A stretch of DNA of 64,000 nucleotides from contig NZ_JAAORB010000003.1 of assembly GCF_011601345.1 (NCBI RefSeq), positions 62,001 to 126,000 of the forward strand, given 5' to 3'. The notes under the pieces are model-generated. The model saw only the letters and a list, made by a program, of their open reading frames with translations. It did not search any database and was not told the DNA's origin. The translations under genes were made by a program, and so were the position numbers. Source of the DNA: Roseovarius gahaiensis (GTDB taxonomy: Bacteria; Pseudomonadota; Alphaproteobacteria; Rhodobacterales; Rhodobacteraceae). Below are positions 7,986 to 17,816 of the stretch, one piece after another. Within the stretch, counting starts at the first letter, position 1; the number at the start of each line of letters is the position of its first letter.

Positions 7986-10900
7986 TTATTCTGCCGCGCG
8001 CAGCGGGTTGCCGTTGGAATCGTGGCCCTTCAACGCCTTTTTGATTTCCGAAAGACTGGGGCGTTGGACGGTTTGGCCGCCATCGCCGTCCATCTGCTCA
8101 ATCGGCCACAAAATTTCGGGTGCCTTGACCTTGCCCGCCGCCGTTTGCAGCGCCCAATCTTGTGCCGCGCGGCTGGCGCGGCCCATCGACAGGGCGGCCA
8201 GCCCGCGCGACATCCAAAGCACATAAGTGCCCGCCCAAATCCGCAGCGCCAGCATCGAGGGCGTGAAGACCAGCGTCAGCATGGTGGCGATCCCAAGCCC
8301 AAAGACCACCGCCGTCGCCAGTTGTTTCCACCACAGCGAGGTCGGCGAGTTGAAGGCATACCCACCGTTGACGAAATCTAGGCTGAGGCCGAACATCATT
8401 GGCGCCAGCCCGGCCATCGTGGTGATCGTGGTCAGCAACACGGGGCGAATGCGGGCTTCGGCGGTGCGAGTAATCGCCTCGACCCTTGGCATGTAGCGGC
8501 TGTATTCTTGATAGGTGTCGATCAACACAATGTTGTTGTTCACCACGATCCCGGCCAAGGCCACAATGCCTGTGCCTGTCATGATGATTGAAAACGGTTG
8601 GTTCATCACCAGCATCCCGATCAAAACGCCCGTGGTGGACAAGACCACCGCCAGCAGGACGAGAACCGCGTTGTAGACGCTGTTGAACTGCGCCAGCAGG
8701 ATAATGAACATCAAGCCCAAGGCCCCGGCAAAGGCTTTTTGCAGGAACGCGCCGGATTCGGCCTGATCCTCTTGGTCGCCGGTCCATTCATAGCTTACGC
8801 TGTCGGGCAATACGCCGCTGTCCAACCACTTGGACAAATGTGCGATCCGTTCGTTGGCGGTGACCGGAACCTGTTTTTCGCTGCCATCTTCAGTTTCGAC
8901 GCTGGTGGTCAGCCCGTCTGTAACTCCGGCCTTGATGTCGAAATGACGGGTTTGATCGACGCGGTCGATCTGGGCCAGTTTCTGAACCGGTTTGCGGGTG
9001 ATGAAATTGGATAGCGGCACCAACCCATCCTCGGTGCGCACCTTCAACGTATCAAGCGTGGACAGCACCCGGTCTTTTTCTGGTAGGCGGACCCGGATGT
9101 CGATCTCTTCGTCCGATGAGGGCACGCGCATCGTGTCCAGCAATATCCCGCGCGTCACAAGCTGTACCATCGCGCCCACCGTGGCGACATCAGCGCCGTA
9201 TCGGCCAGCCTTTTCGACATCGACGTCGATTTGCCAATCAATGCCGGGCAGGGGCAGGGTGTCTTCGACCTGCGTCAGACCAAAGGTCGTGTCAAATTTT
9301 TCGCGCGCCATGGCGGTGGCGTCCTGCAACTCTTGCCAGTTGTCGCCCTTCAGCCGCAAATGAACGGGCTTGGCCGAGGCCGGGCCGCGCGCCTGCGCCA
9401 GAATTTCGATCCTGATGCCCGGCTGTTGCTCCAGTTGCTCGGTCAGCTCGGCGATGATCGTGTCACCATCATAGGCTTCTGCGCTGACCGCGCGTGTGAC
9501 CTCGACATCGAAAAACGGGATGGTGAACCATGGCTCGCGGCTTTGTGGGCGGTTTTCCCACGGGATCGTTTCCAGTTGCACTTGCCCGATGGTATCAAGC
9601 GGGGCTTCGGCCCCGCCGGTGTTGTTGCTCAGGCCGCCTTCGCCCGAGAAGGCAAACACGGTTTCGACGCCGGGATGCTGCATGACAGTTTGTTCGACGC
9701 GGGCAACCAGCTTGTCCTTTTGATCAAGCGACAGGTTTCCGCGGCTTCTGACATAGACGATGGCCTGTTCGGGCTCGGACTCGACAAAAAATTCGGTCCC
9801 TTTGTTGTTGTTCATGTAGAAAATCAGGACCGAGCCGACCAGAACGAACACCATCGCGAAGGTGACCAAAGGCATCACAGGATTGCCAGCAATCGCTTGG
9901 ATGACATGGCCAAAGGCGCTGCGGCGATACCCCGCCTGAACGGTGGTGCGCCGTCGTTTCGGAACGGCCCATGCGAAAAGCCCGCCAATGCTGCGGCGCA
10001 CCCGCTGTCCCAAGGCCATCAAGCCCAACAGCAGGGCCACGACCGCCGACAACCCGGCAACCGCCAGCACGGCCACCCCCAGTAGACGGACAAAAACATT
10101 CAACAGCACTGGAATGACCGAGCCAAGGATGCGCCCGCCATCCATCTGCGAGAACTGGTCGGTCACTTGCGCAAGCAACGTGGGCACGGTGCCACCTGCC
10201 AGCACAAGCGCGCCGGCGGCGATAGGGAACAGCATGATATGCCACAGCCAAAAACCGTTGGTGATCTCATTGGTGCGAGTGGTGAACCAACGTTCCAACC
10301 GCCCCGTCACGCCACCCATAACCGGCAGATACACTAGCGCCACCAACAAAGACGCCGATAGAACAAAGATCAGCGTCACCGGCAGCATGCCCATGAATTG
10401 CCCCGGCACACCGGGCCAGAACAACATCGGCAAAAAGGCGCAGAGCGTGGTCGCAGTGGAGCTGACCACCGGCCAGAACATGCGCTTGGCGGCCTCGACA
10501 TAGGCATGCATCGGGCCTTCACCCTCGGCGATGCGTTTGTCGGCGTATTCGACCACCACAATGGCCCCGTCCACCAGCATGCCCACGGCAAGGATCAGGC
10601 CGAACATCACGATGTTGGAAATCGACACGCCCATGATCGCCAGCAGGGCAAAGCACAAAAGGAACGAGGTCGGAATGGCAAACCCCACCAACAGCGCAGG
10701 GCGAATACCAAGCGCGGCCAGCGTGACGATCATCACCAACGCAATCGCCGTCAGCACCGATCCTTCAAGCTGCTTGACCATGGATTCAACCGTGCGGGAC
10801 TGGTCGTTCGATGTGCCAAGGGCGACGGCGGCTTTCAGCTCCTCGGGCCATTCGGCGCGGGCCTCGCGCACGGTTTCGCGGACCCGATCAGCGGTCTGGA

Positions 10901-11774
10901 TAATGTTAAAGCCCTTGCGCTTGACCACCTGAAGCGCCACGGTTTTTTCGCCGTTGAAACGGGCGGTGCCCAGACGATCTTCGAAAGTCAGGTTGATGCG
11001 CGTCAGATCGCCAAGGGTCACCACGCGGTTGCCATTGGTTTTCACCGGCAGGTCATAGATATCGCGTGTATCATCAAAGGACGACGGGATCTTGACCGAA
11101 AACGCACCCGAGGCGGTTTCAACCTCACCGGCGGCAATCAACAGGTTGTTGTTGCGCACCACGTTGATCAGTTCATTGGCGGTGACATTGTAAGCCTCAA
11201 GGCGTAGCGGGTCGATCATCACCTCGACCATCTCATCACGGTTTCCGGCAATGCCCGCCTCCAGCACAGCCTCCAGCCCTTCAAGGCGATCCTGAAGATC
11301 CTTGGCCAATTGGGCCATGGTCCGTTCGGGCACATCGCCTGTCAGGTTGACGATGATGATTGGAAATTCACTGAAATTGATTTCGTTGATCGAATACTTT
11401 TCTGCGCCTTCTGGAAACTTGGCCTCGGCCGCATTCATGGAATCGCGCACATCGGCCATGATCTTGGTCTTGTCCCAGCCGAATTCGAATTCAAGCGCAA
11501 CACCCGCGTAATTCTCCGCGGCTGTGCCGGTTATGGTTTTCAAACCGTCCAAATCGCTCAGTTCGGTCTCCATGACCTTGACCAGCAGTTTCTCGCTGTC
11601 CTCGGCGGAAATGCCGGGGAAGGGCACCGAGACGAACAGCGCCGGAATTTCGATATCCGGCTCGCCTTCTTTGGGAAGGCTGACATAGGCCAGCGTGCCG
11701 GCCAGCAGCGAAAGCGCGATAAATGCGATGACCATCCGCGCGCGGGCAGCGGCCCAATCGACGATGCCGGTCAT
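7986..11774 (-). CDS. RND efflux permease with an enlarged central region
   Basis: This 1262-residue inner-membrane proton antiporter is AcrB/MdtB-like. It has an N-terminal helix, a porter domain (PFPGISAEDSEKLLVKVMET), a helix bundle with GMLVDGAIVVVEYADK (about 398-413), and a second half with GIVVNNNIVLIDTYQEYSR. One of the two usual relay aspartates in the VDD motif is Gly here. Typical RND pumps are about 1030-1050 residues. The excess lies mainly at residues 498-615, where two or three extra hydrophobic segments and an Arg-rich loop (KRRRTT) sit between the halves, plus a C-terminal tail of about 70 residues. The adaptor gene upstream overlaps its start by 4 bases. No outer-membrane channel gene is adjacent. 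Substrate unknown. Confidence 0.9.
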   Translation of the reverse strand: MTGIVDWAAARARMVIAFIALSLLAGTLAYVSLPKEGEPDIEIPALFVSVPFPGISAEDSEKLLVKVMETELSDLDGLKTITGTAAENYAGVALEFEFGWDKTKIMADVRDSMNAAEAKFPEGAEKYSINEINFSEFPIIIVNLTGDVPERTMAQLAKDLQDRLEGLEAVLEAGIAGNRDEMVEVMIDPLRLEAYNVTANELINVVRNNNLLIAAGEVETASGAFSVKIPSSFDDTRDIYDLPVKTNGNRVVTLGDLTRINLTFEDRLGTARFNGEKTVALQVVKRKGFNIIQTADRVRETVREARAEWPEELKAAVALGTSNDQSRTVESMVKQLEGSVLTAIALVMIVTLAALGIRPALLVGFAIPTSFLLCFALLAIMGVSISNIVMFGLILAVGMLVDGAIVVVEYADKRIAEGEGPMHAYVEAAKRMFWPVVSSTATTLCAFLPMLFWPGVPGQFMGMLPVTLIFVLSASLLVALVYLPVMGGVTGRLERWFTTRTNEITNGFWLWHIMLFPIAAGALVLAGGTVPTLLAQVTDQFSQMDGGRILGSVIPVLLNVFVRLLGVAVLAVAGLSAVVALLLGLMALGQRVRRSIGGLFAWAVPKRRRTTVQAGYRRSAFGHVIQAIAGNPVMPLVTFAMVFVLVGSVLIFYMNNNKGTEFFVESEPEQAIVYVRSRGNLSLDQKDKLVARVEQTVMQHPGVETVFAFSGEGGLSNNTGGAEAPLDTIGQVQLETIPWENRPQSREPWFTIPFFDVEVTRAVSAEAYDGDTIIAELTEQLEQQPGIRIEILAQARGPASAKPVHLRLKGDNWQELQDATAMAREKFDTTFGLTQVEDTLPLPGIDWQIDVDVEKAGRYGADVATVGAMVQLVTRGILLDTMRVPSSDEEIDIRVRLPEKDRVLSTLDTLKVRTEDGLVPLSNFITRKPVQKLAQIDRVDQTRHFDIKAGVTDGLTTSVETEDGSEKQVPVTANERIAHLSKWLDSGVLPDSVSYEWTGDQEDQAESGAFLQKAFAGALGLMFIILLAQFNSVYNAVLVLLAVVLSTTGVLIGMLVMNQPFSIIMTGTGIVALAGIVVNNNIVLIDTYQEYSRYMPRVEAITRTAEARIRPVLLTTITTMAGLAPMMFGLSLDFVNGGYAFNSPTSLWWKQLATAVVFGLGIATMLTLVFTPSMLALRIWAGTYVLWMSRGLAALSMGRASRAAQDWALQTAAGKVKAPEILWPIEQMDGDGGQTVQRPSLSEIKKALKGHDSNGNPLRAAE

Positions 11775-13015
11775 TGGCCAAGCTCCTGATAGCTGGGGGT
11801 GACCTTAACACCGTCCGTTACGTATTCTTGCCCGATGATAATCACATTGGCCTGATCAGGCAGGCCGGACAACCAAACCCCATTGGGGGTGTCGCGCAGC
11901 AAGGTCACGGGCGTGAACGGCGCGGTGTTTTCCTCAGAGACCAGCCGCACGCCCAATGTGCCCTCATCGTTCAGCGTCAGGGCCGATTGCGGCACCAGAT
12001 GGGCCTTGGTGCCGTCGGCGGAAATTGTGATTTCCGCGGTTTGGCCGTCGCGAAGGGTCAGGTCGGGGTTCGGGACGCGGATTTCCACTTGGAATGTGCG
12101 GGTTGTGTCATCGGCGCGGCGTGACAGAAACGTCACCTTGCCGGCCACTTCGCCGCCCGACGCCAGCCTTGCACGAGCGGTCGCACCGGGAGTGATGCGC
12201 GCCACATCCGTTTCAGGCACGAAGCCGACCAACTGAATCGGGTCCAACTGGATGACGGTCGCGCACAGCGCGCCGGGCTGCAGAAGGCTGCCCAATTCGG
12301 CGGTGTCACTTTCCAAGAGACCGGCAAAAGGCGCCGTGATCGTCAGGCGTTCGATCTCTTTTTCTGCCGCGTCCACAGCGGCCTGCGCCGAATCGATTTG
12401 CGAGCGTGCGGTCTGCACCCCGGTGCGTGCCGATTCGACAGCCGCTTCGGCCGAGCGCAACGCGGCATTGGTCGCGGCCGCCCTTGATTGCGATGCAAAG
12501 CCTTCTTCAGACAGACGTATGGCGGCATTGTCGTTGATCCGGGCCTCATCCAGCCGTGACAACGCTTCTTCCAGACGGGCCTTGGATTCAGGCACACTGG
12601 CGCGTGCCGCGCTCAGGCGCGATTCGGCTTCGGCAAGGGCCGAGGCACGTGTGCCGGGGTCCAATTGGCACAAGTCTTGTCCTTCATCCACAAAAGCGCC
12701 TTTGCGCAGTGGGTCCGATATGACTTTTCCTGATGTCTCGGCGCGCAGGTCCACTTGGCGAAAGGCTTGGGTCTGGCCCCGCAGAACCACGGCGCTGTCG
12801 ATGGTGCGGGCCGTGGATTTCACAGCAATCACACGGATCGGGCCGTCAGCGTCTTGCGCCGGGTCTGCGGCGTCGGACCCTGTCTCAACCGGCGTGTCGT
12901 CTTGCTGTTCCACGGGGGCCGGCATCATGTCTGTCAGCCGGTCGCGTTCAAACACAAAGGCGTAAACCAGAACCGCAACCACAACAGCGGCAAGAATAGG
13001 GAAGAGTCGCATCAT
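11771..13015 (-). CDS. RND efflux periplasmic adaptor (membrane fusion protein)
   Basis: This protein of about 414 residues has one N-terminal membrane anchor (LFPILAAVVVAVLVYAFVF). A lipoyl half-motif follows (VDLRAETSGKVISDPLRKGA), then a long alpha-hairpin rich in Ala/Arg/Glu (residues about 115-205), a second lipoyl half (ITAPFAGLLES) and a beta-barrel. This is the HlyD/AcrA-type adaptor that bridges the permease and an outer-membrane channel. Starts at 13015 and 13012 (adjacent ATGs) are preferred over 13057, which would add a charged tail before the anchor. It is the promoter-proximal gene of a two-gene operon with the permease (4-bp overlap). A TetR-like operator candidate lies about 80 bases upstream. 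Confidence 0.9.
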   Translation of the reverse strand: MMRLFPILAAVVVAVLVYAFVFERDRLTDMMPAPVEQQDDTPVETGSDAADPAQDADGPIRVIAVKSTARTIDSAVVLRGQTQAFRQVDLRAETSGKVISDPLRKGAFVDEGQDLCQLDPGTRASALAEAESRLSAARASVPESKARLEEALSRLDEARINDNAAIRLSEEGFASQSRAAATNAALRSAEAAVESARTGVQTARSQIDSAQAAVDAAEKEIERLTITAPFAGLLESDTAELGSLLQPGALCATVIQLDPIQLVGFVPETDVARITPGATARARLASGGEVAGKVTFLSRRADDTTRTFQVEIRVPNPDLTLRDGQTAEITISADGTKAHLVPQSALTLNDEGTLGVRLVSEENTAPFTPVTLLRDTPNGVWLSGLPDQANVIIIGQEYVTDGVKVTPSYQELGQ

Positions 13016-13351
13016 ATAACCTTTTTCGCGGGCTCTGGACCGGTAACGATGCCACATAAGCTGGCATCCAGCTGTTCCAATGCCGGATACGTCTGAACTA
13101 CGCAGTTTAGATTACTATTTTGCACCTGTAGCCGCAAGATGGGCTGTTTGTGCCACAACACGAAGCGCCAAGACAGAAAAGATGCGCTGGCACGACGGCC
13201 GTTTTGCCGCATCAGACGGGTACCAAGACCGCATGGCGTGCTGCAACCGCGTGGCTTTCGCGTCTGTCGGCCCGGTGCGCGCCGCAAATCCCGCCCCTTG
13301 GCAGGCCGGGGCCGACACGCTAAGAGGGGCCAAACGCAAAGGATATCAGGC
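13016..13351. other. Divergent intergenic region between efflux operon and YfgM-like gene
   Basis: This stretch of about 336 bp holds the promoters of two divergent operons. The open frames inside it are short, lack family resemblance and have no convincing ribosome-binding sites, so no gene is called. The only structure seen is the small palindrome at 13094-13109. Confidence 0.6.
13094..13109. promoter_or_regulatory. Candidate operator of the RND efflux operon
   Basis: The 16-bp imperfect palindrome TGAACTACGCAGTTTA (AACT-N4-AGTT core) sits about 80 bases before the adaptor start, next to an AT-rich stretch that could hold its -10 box. The form resembles TetR-family efflux operators. No regulator gene is adjacent, so this rests on shape and position only. 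Confidence 0.3.
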
Positions 13352-14017
13352 GTGAGCGACACAGACAGTTTTATCCAAGAAGTCACCGAAGAGGTCCGGC
13401 GCGACAGGCTGTTCCGCTTGATGCGGCGGTATGGCTGGATTCCGGTTTTGGCGGTGGCTTTGATCGTGGGCGGGACGGCTTGGAACGAATGGCGCAAGTC
13501 GGAAGAGCGGTCGCAGGCACAAGCCTTCGGCGATGCCGTTCTTGGCGCTCTTGAGGCCGAGGATCGCACAGCGCGCGCGTCTGCGCTGGATACGGTCGCG
13601 GCACCGACGCCGGGGGCCGGTGCGGTGTTGGACCTTTTGACCGCCGCAGAGGAAACAGACGAAACACCGCAACAGGCCGCCACGCGCCTGTTGGCGCTTG
13701 CCGACAGCGATGGCGTCGATCCGGTCTATCGCCGGATAGCGACGCTCAAGGCGGTTGCGCTGCCGGAGTCCGGGCTCAGCGTCGAAGACCGGCGCAACCG
13801 GGTGCAAGCGCTTGCCATGTCCAGCGGGCTGACCCGGCTGTTGGCCGAAGAACAACTGGCTTTGATCGATATCGAAACCGGCGATACCGTATCCGCGCTA
13901 GAGCGTTTGACGGCGATTGCGGGCGACGCTGAAGCGACAGCAGGCTTGCGTCGGCGCGCGTCACAAGTGATTGTAGCCTTGGGCGGTGACGTGCCGCAGT
14001 CCGGACAAGGCGGGTAA
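13352..14017 (+). CDS. YfgM-like ancillary translocon/TPR protein
   Basis: This 221-residue protein starts at GTG 13352. It has a short cytoplasmic N-terminus (TEEVRRDRLFRLMRRYGW), one membrane helix (about residues 27-43) and an alpha-helical Ala/Leu-rich periplasmic domain resembling tetratricopeptide repeats. Size, topology and position immediately before bamB and der match YfgM, a SecYEG-associated periplasmic chaperone partner in E. coli, where the order yfgM-bamB-der is the same. The upstream ATG (13139) in this frame gives an unconserved Arg/Cys-rich extension and was rejected. Sequence identity to E. coli YfgM could not be measured, so the call leans on synteny. Confidence 0.8.
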   Translation: MSDTDSFIQEVTEEVRRDRLFRLMRRYGWIPVLAVALIVGGTAWNEWRKSEERSQAQAFGDAVLGALEAEDRTARASALDTVAAPTPGAGAVLDLLTAAEETDETPQQAATRLLALADSDGVDPVYRRIATLKAVALPESGLSVEDRRNRVQALAMSSGLTRLLAEEQLALIDIETGDTVSALERLTAIAGDAEATAGLRRRASQVIVALGGDVPQSGQGG

Positions 14018-14077
14018 AAACCCGCTCTCGGGCTTTTACCGGTTCGGGCGAATGCGTAAATTTGGGGGGCTTCGGCT

Positions 14078-15406
14078 TTGAAACCAAACGGGATAATTCT
14101 GGGGCTGGTGGCGGCAGTGTCGCTGACGGCATGTTCGAAGGAAGAAGCCATACTGCAAGGCGATCGCGAAGGTATTCGCGAGGTGCTGCGCAGCCCGCAG
14201 GCCACCGCAGAGGCCGAGGCGCCCACCCGGGATCGCAGCCAACCGATTTCCCTTGTCGCGACACAGACCAACAAGGATTGGCCGCAATCGGCGGGCACCC
14301 CCGCGACTCGCACGGCCCACCCCGCATTGTCAGACGCCCCGCAATTGCTGTGGTCGACGTCGATCGGCGCGGGCGATGGGCGCAAGGAGCGCATCACCGC
14401 AAGCCCGGTTGTTGCGGATGGGCGGATCTTTACGCTGGATGCCGGCGCACGCGTTACGGCTGTTTCGACCAGCGGGGAAACGCTGTGGTCGCGTGATCTG
14501 GTGCCGGCCAATGATTCTGCCAAAGACGCCACGGGCGGCGGCCTGTCCTATGATGACAGCACGATTTACATATCCTCGGGATTTGGCCTGATGACGGCGC
14601 TTGATGCGGCGACGGGGGCCGAAAAATGGCAGCAAAACCTGCGCGCCACCGGATCGGGCACCCCGACCGTGGCGGGGGATCTTGTCTACCTTGTCGCTGG
14701 CGATGAATTGGCATGGGCCTTGGAAAAGGATACCGGACGCATCCGTTGGCAATTGTCAGCCACGCCCAATCTTCACAATGTGATGGGCGCGCCTGCGCCT
14801 GCGGTTTCGGACAAATATGTCGTGTTCGCGTTTGGGTCGGGCGAGGTTCAGGGCGCGTTCCGCAAAGGCGGTCTGCGGCTATGGGACTCGCAGGTTGCCG
14901 GACAGCGCGACGGATATTCCATGGCGCGCGTCGGTGACATTACCGGCGATCCGGTGATCGACGGGGACAAAGTCTATGTCGGCAGCCATTCGGGGCGCAC
15001 TGTGGCGCTTGGGCTGGCCAACGGTGAGCGGCTTTGGACGGCGAACGAGGGCGCGCTTGAGCAAGTGTGGCCCGCGGGCGATTCGGTGTTTCTGGTGTCG
15101 GACCGGAATGAATTGATCCGCCTGTCTGCCGAAGATGGCAGCCGGATTTGGGCCACGAAGCTGCCGTTCTTTACCAGCAACAAACCGCGCCGGCAGGCGG
15201 AAATCTATGCGCATCACGGCCCGATCATGGCTGGTGGCCAACTGGTTGTCGCATCGGGAGACGGTTATTTGCGGATGTTTGACCCGGTTTCGGGCAAGCT
15301 GACGGGCCGGACCGAATTGCCCGGTGGCGCGACGACTGAACCGGTGGTGGCCGGTGGCACGCTTTACGTCGTGTCGCGCAAGGGCCAACTGCACGCTTTC
15401 CGTTAA
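14078..15406 (+). CDS. bamB: Outer membrane protein assembly factor BamB (lipoprotein)
   Basis: This 442-residue lipoprotein has the signal IILGLVAAVSLTACSKEE with the lipobox LTAC, so Cys19 is the probable lipidated residue. The mature part is an eight-bladed PQQ-like beta-propeller with recurrent W-motifs such as GETLWSRDL, GAEKWQQNL, GRIRWQLS, GERLWTAN and GSRIWATKL. BamB is a non-essential subunit of the BAM complex that inserts beta-barrel proteins in the outer membrane. Translation seems to begin at TTG 14078 behind the purine-rich TTTGGGGGGC. The order YfgM-like, bamB, der supports the assignment over a generic PQQ-repeat protein. Confidence 0.88.
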   Translation: MKPNGIILGLVAAVSLTACSKEEAILQGDREGIREVLRSPQATAEAEAPTRDRSQPISLVATQTNKDWPQSAGTPATRTAHPALSDAPQLLWSTSIGAGDGRKERITASPVVADGRIFTLDAGARVTAVSTSGETLWSRDLVPANDSAKDATGGGLSYDDSTIYISSGFGLMTALDAATGAEKWQQNLRATGSGTPTVAGDLVYLVAGDELAWALEKDTGRIRWQLSATPNLHNVMGAPAPAVSDKYVVFAFGSGEVQGAFRKGGLRLWDSQVAGQRDGYSMARVGDITGDPVIDGDKVYVGSHSGRTVALGLANGERLWTANEGALEQVWPAGDSVFLVSDRNELIRLSAEDGSRIWATKLPFFTSNKPRRQAEIYAHHGPIMAGGQLVVASGDGYLRMFDPVSGKLTGRTELPGGATTEPVVAGGTLYVVSRKGQLHAFR

Positions 15407-15455
15407 GCGCGTGATGCTGTAACAGGACGGCTTGACCCGTTCCGGAGCCTAAGAA

Positions 15456-16928
15456 ATGAGTTTCACCCTTGCCATCGTGGGCCGCCCGAATGTGGGCAAG
15501 TCTACGCTGTTCAACCGCCTTGTCGGCAAACGTCTTGCTTTGGTCGATGACCAACCGGGCGTAACGCGTGATCTGCGCGAAGGCGAGGCGCGTCTTGGCG
15601 ACCTGCGCTTTACCGTGATCGACACCGCCGGTCTGGAAGAGGCGACGGACGAATCCCTTCAAGGCCGGATGCGCAAGCTGACCGAACGAGCCGTCGACAT
15701 GGCCGATATCTGCCTGTTTTTGATTGATGCGCGGGCCGGGGTGACGCCGACGGATGAAGTTCTGGCCGATATTTTGCGCAAACGCGCGCGCCACGTGATC
15801 CTTGCGGCCAACAAGTCCGAAGGCAGTGCCGCCGATGCGGGCGTCTACGAGGCCTATGGTCTGGGTCTGGGTGAACCGGTGCGCCTGTCGGCCGAACATG
15901 GCGAGGGGCTGAACGACCTCTATTCGCAGTTGATGCCAGTGTCGGACGAGTTTGAAAAACGCGCAGCCGCCGAAGCCCCGCAAACCGAGGTTCTGCTGAA
16001 CGAGGATGGCGAGGCCGAAGATCCCGATGCGGTGCGCACACCTACGGCTGAGCGGCCGATGCAGGTGGCCGTGATTGGCCGCCCGAACGCCGGAAAATCC
16101 ACCCTGATCAATACGATTTTGGGCGAAGACCGCTTGCTGACCGGCCCCGAAGCGGGGATCACCCGCGATGCGATTTCCCTGCAAATTGATTGGGACGGCC
16201 TGCCGGTGCGGATTTTCGACACCGCCGGTATGCGCAAGAAAGCGCGCGTGCAGGACAAGGTTGAAAAACTCTCGGTGTCGGATGGATTGCGCGCCGTCAA
16301 GTTTGCCGAAGTCGTGGTGGTTTTGCTGGATGCGGCCATTCCGTTTGAGCAACAGGATTTGCGCATCGCCGATCTGGCCGAACGCGAGGGACGCGCGGTG
16401 GTTGTTGCGGTGAACAAATGGGATATCGAAAGCGAAAAGCAGCAAAAGCTGCGTGACCTGCGCGAGGCGTTCGAACGGCTGTTGCCACAGTTGCGCGGCG
16501 CGCCCTTGGTCACTGTCTCGGCCAAAACCGGCAAGGGGCTGGACCGGCTGCATGCGGCTGTTGAAAAAGCCTATGACGTCTGGAACCGGCGTGTGACCAC
16601 AGCACATTTGAACCGCTGGCTGGCCGGTATGATCGAAGCGCATCCCCCGCCTGCGCCGGGGGGACGGCGGATCAAGCTGCGCTATATGACGCAGGCCAAA
16701 ACCCGTCCGCCGCATTTCGTGGTCATGTGTTCACACCCCGATAAATTGCCAGACAGCTATTCGCGGTACCTGATCAACGGGCTGCGTCAGGATTTTGACA
16801 TGCCCGGCACGCCTATTCGCCTGCACATGCGCTCGCAATCCGACAAGAACCCCTTCAAGGGCAAGAAAAAATCAACGCCGTCACGGCTGCGCAAGCACAT
16901 CCAAGGCAAGGGCACCCCGCCGAAATAA
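15456..16928 (+). CDS. der: Ribosome assembly GTPase Der (EngA)
   Basis: This 490-residue protein has the two tandem GTPase domains that define Der. The first P-loop is GRPNVGKST (residues 9-17) with DTAGLEE. The second is GRPNAGKST (about 208-216) with DTAGMRKK, and NKWD is the second G4 motif. A C-terminal KH-like domain follows (about 385-470). Der acts in late maturation of the 50S ribosomal subunit and is essential in most bacteria. The start ATG follows GGAGCCTAAGAA. It ends the yfgM-bamB-der run. A long antisense open frame across this gene is a codon-bias shadow. Confidence 0.97.
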   Translation: MSFTLAIVGRPNVGKSTLFNRLVGKRLALVDDQPGVTRDLREGEARLGDLRFTVIDTAGLEEATDESLQGRMRKLTERAVDMADICLFLIDARAGVTPTDEVLADILRKRARHVILAANKSEGSAADAGVYEAYGLGLGEPVRLSAEHGEGLNDLYSQLMPVSDEFEKRAAAEAPQTEVLLNEDGEAEDPDAVRTPTAERPMQVAVIGRPNAGKSTLINTILGEDRLLTGPEAGITRDAISLQIDWDGLPVRIFDTAGMRKKARVQDKVEKLSVSDGLRAVKFAEVVVVLLDAAIPFEQQDLRIADLAEREGRAVVVAVNKWDIESEKQQKLRDLREAFERLLPQLRGAPLVTVSAKTGKGLDRLHAAVEKAYDVWNRRVTTAHLNRWLAGMIEAHPPPAPGGRRIKLRYMTQAKTRPPHFVVMCSHPDKLPDSYSRYLINGLRQDFDMPGTPIRLHMRSQSDKNPFKGKKKSTPSRLRKHIQGKGTPPK

Positions 16929-16953
16929 TCCATTGCTGGCATTGGCGGGCCGC

Positions 16954-17661
16954 TTAGGCGCTGGTGATCTTGCTGCGCACGCCAAGGGCCAGCAACGCCA
17001 AACCGGCGGCGCAAAGCGAGAGGACCGCGATGTTCGGCGGGCTTAGGTTGGATACGGATATCCCCACCAAGGCCCAAGCGACGGTTGCGGCATATTCCGG
17101 CGTATCGGGCCGCAGGGCCATCACCACAAGGGCAATGATTAAGGCCAGCACGATCATCGCCAGTGCCGCAACCTGTGCATCAACAACCCCATGGCCCGCC
17201 AACATCAGGCCCAAGGCCACGCAACTGGCGGCTGTCAGCCAACCTGCATAAAGTGCGATCGGGGTGCGTAGCCACAGCCTGTCTTCTGTTCCGGCTGTCA
17301 TCAAAGCCCATAGCGCCGTGGCCAGCATGGCCCAAATCAGCATCGTCGCCCATAGCGGCGATATCTGCGCCACGGGAATCCACGCCGCGCCGATGATAAG
17401 GCTGGCAATCAGCGGCCAGCGGGCGGCATCCCATCCCGGCACCATGTCGCGTTTGATAAGGCCAAACCCGGCCCCGGCGACCAGCCAGACATAGATCAGC
17501 CCCCATATAGCAAAGGCATAGCCCGCCGGTTGCACCGGTGGATCAACCTGAGGAATCGGAAATTGATCGGGCCGGAACCCGTTAAAACCTTCGGTCGTGA
17601 GGGGAGACAGGGCGAAGGCCAAGGCCGCTGTCAGGGTCAGGATCGCTTTCATACGTTTCAT
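16954..17661 (-). CDS. TspO/MBR-like tryptophan-rich membrane protein
   Basis: This 235-residue polytopic membrane protein has seven or eight hydrophobic segments. The stretch QPAGYAFAIWGLIYVWLVAG near residue 46 resembles the TspO/MBR motif around its conserved Trp residues. The protein is longer than classical five-helix TspO (about 160 residues) and matches the longer group often named tryptophan-rich sensory protein. TspO-type proteins bind porphyrins and affect pigment or stress responses in Rhodobacter. Whether this longer version does so is unknown. It is transcribed towards der and is divergent from the desaturase gene. Confidence 0.68.
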   Translation of the reverse strand: MKRMKAILTLTAALAFALSPLTTEGFNGFRPDQFPIPQVDPPVQPAGYAFAIWGLIYVWLVAGAGFGLIKRDMVPGWDAARWPLIASLIIGAAWIPVAQISPLWATMLIWAMLATALWALMTAGTEDRLWLRTPIALYAGWLTAASCVALGLMLAGHGVVDAQVAALAMIVLALIIALVVMALRPDTPEYAATVAWALVGISVSNLSPPNIAVLSLCAAGLALLALGVRSKITSA

Positions 17662-17816
17662 ACGCCCAACGTGGGGGTTTTCCCGGCGCGGTCAATCCCT
17701 GATGCCTCATAATCAGGCGCGGTGAACGCGGTGTCGTGTAAGTTTCATGACCTGCGGTCTTGCCCGGTTTTGAAATTCAAGGTGTGATAGGGTTGTGTCC
17801 AACGGGAGGAATCTGA

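Noticed and set aside
13080-13355. A 91-residue frame before the YfgM-like gene
   Set aside because: No ribosome-binding site, odd composition, overlaps the operator region and the GTG start of the next gene.
15225-16715. A 496-residue open frame antisense to der
   Set aside because: It lies wholly across bamB/der on the other strand and has no family resemblance. Such frames follow from GC-rich third codon positions. The same holds for long antisense frames over acnA (30311-31795), purB (40548-41939), fliG (38985-40073) and tig (52510-53727).
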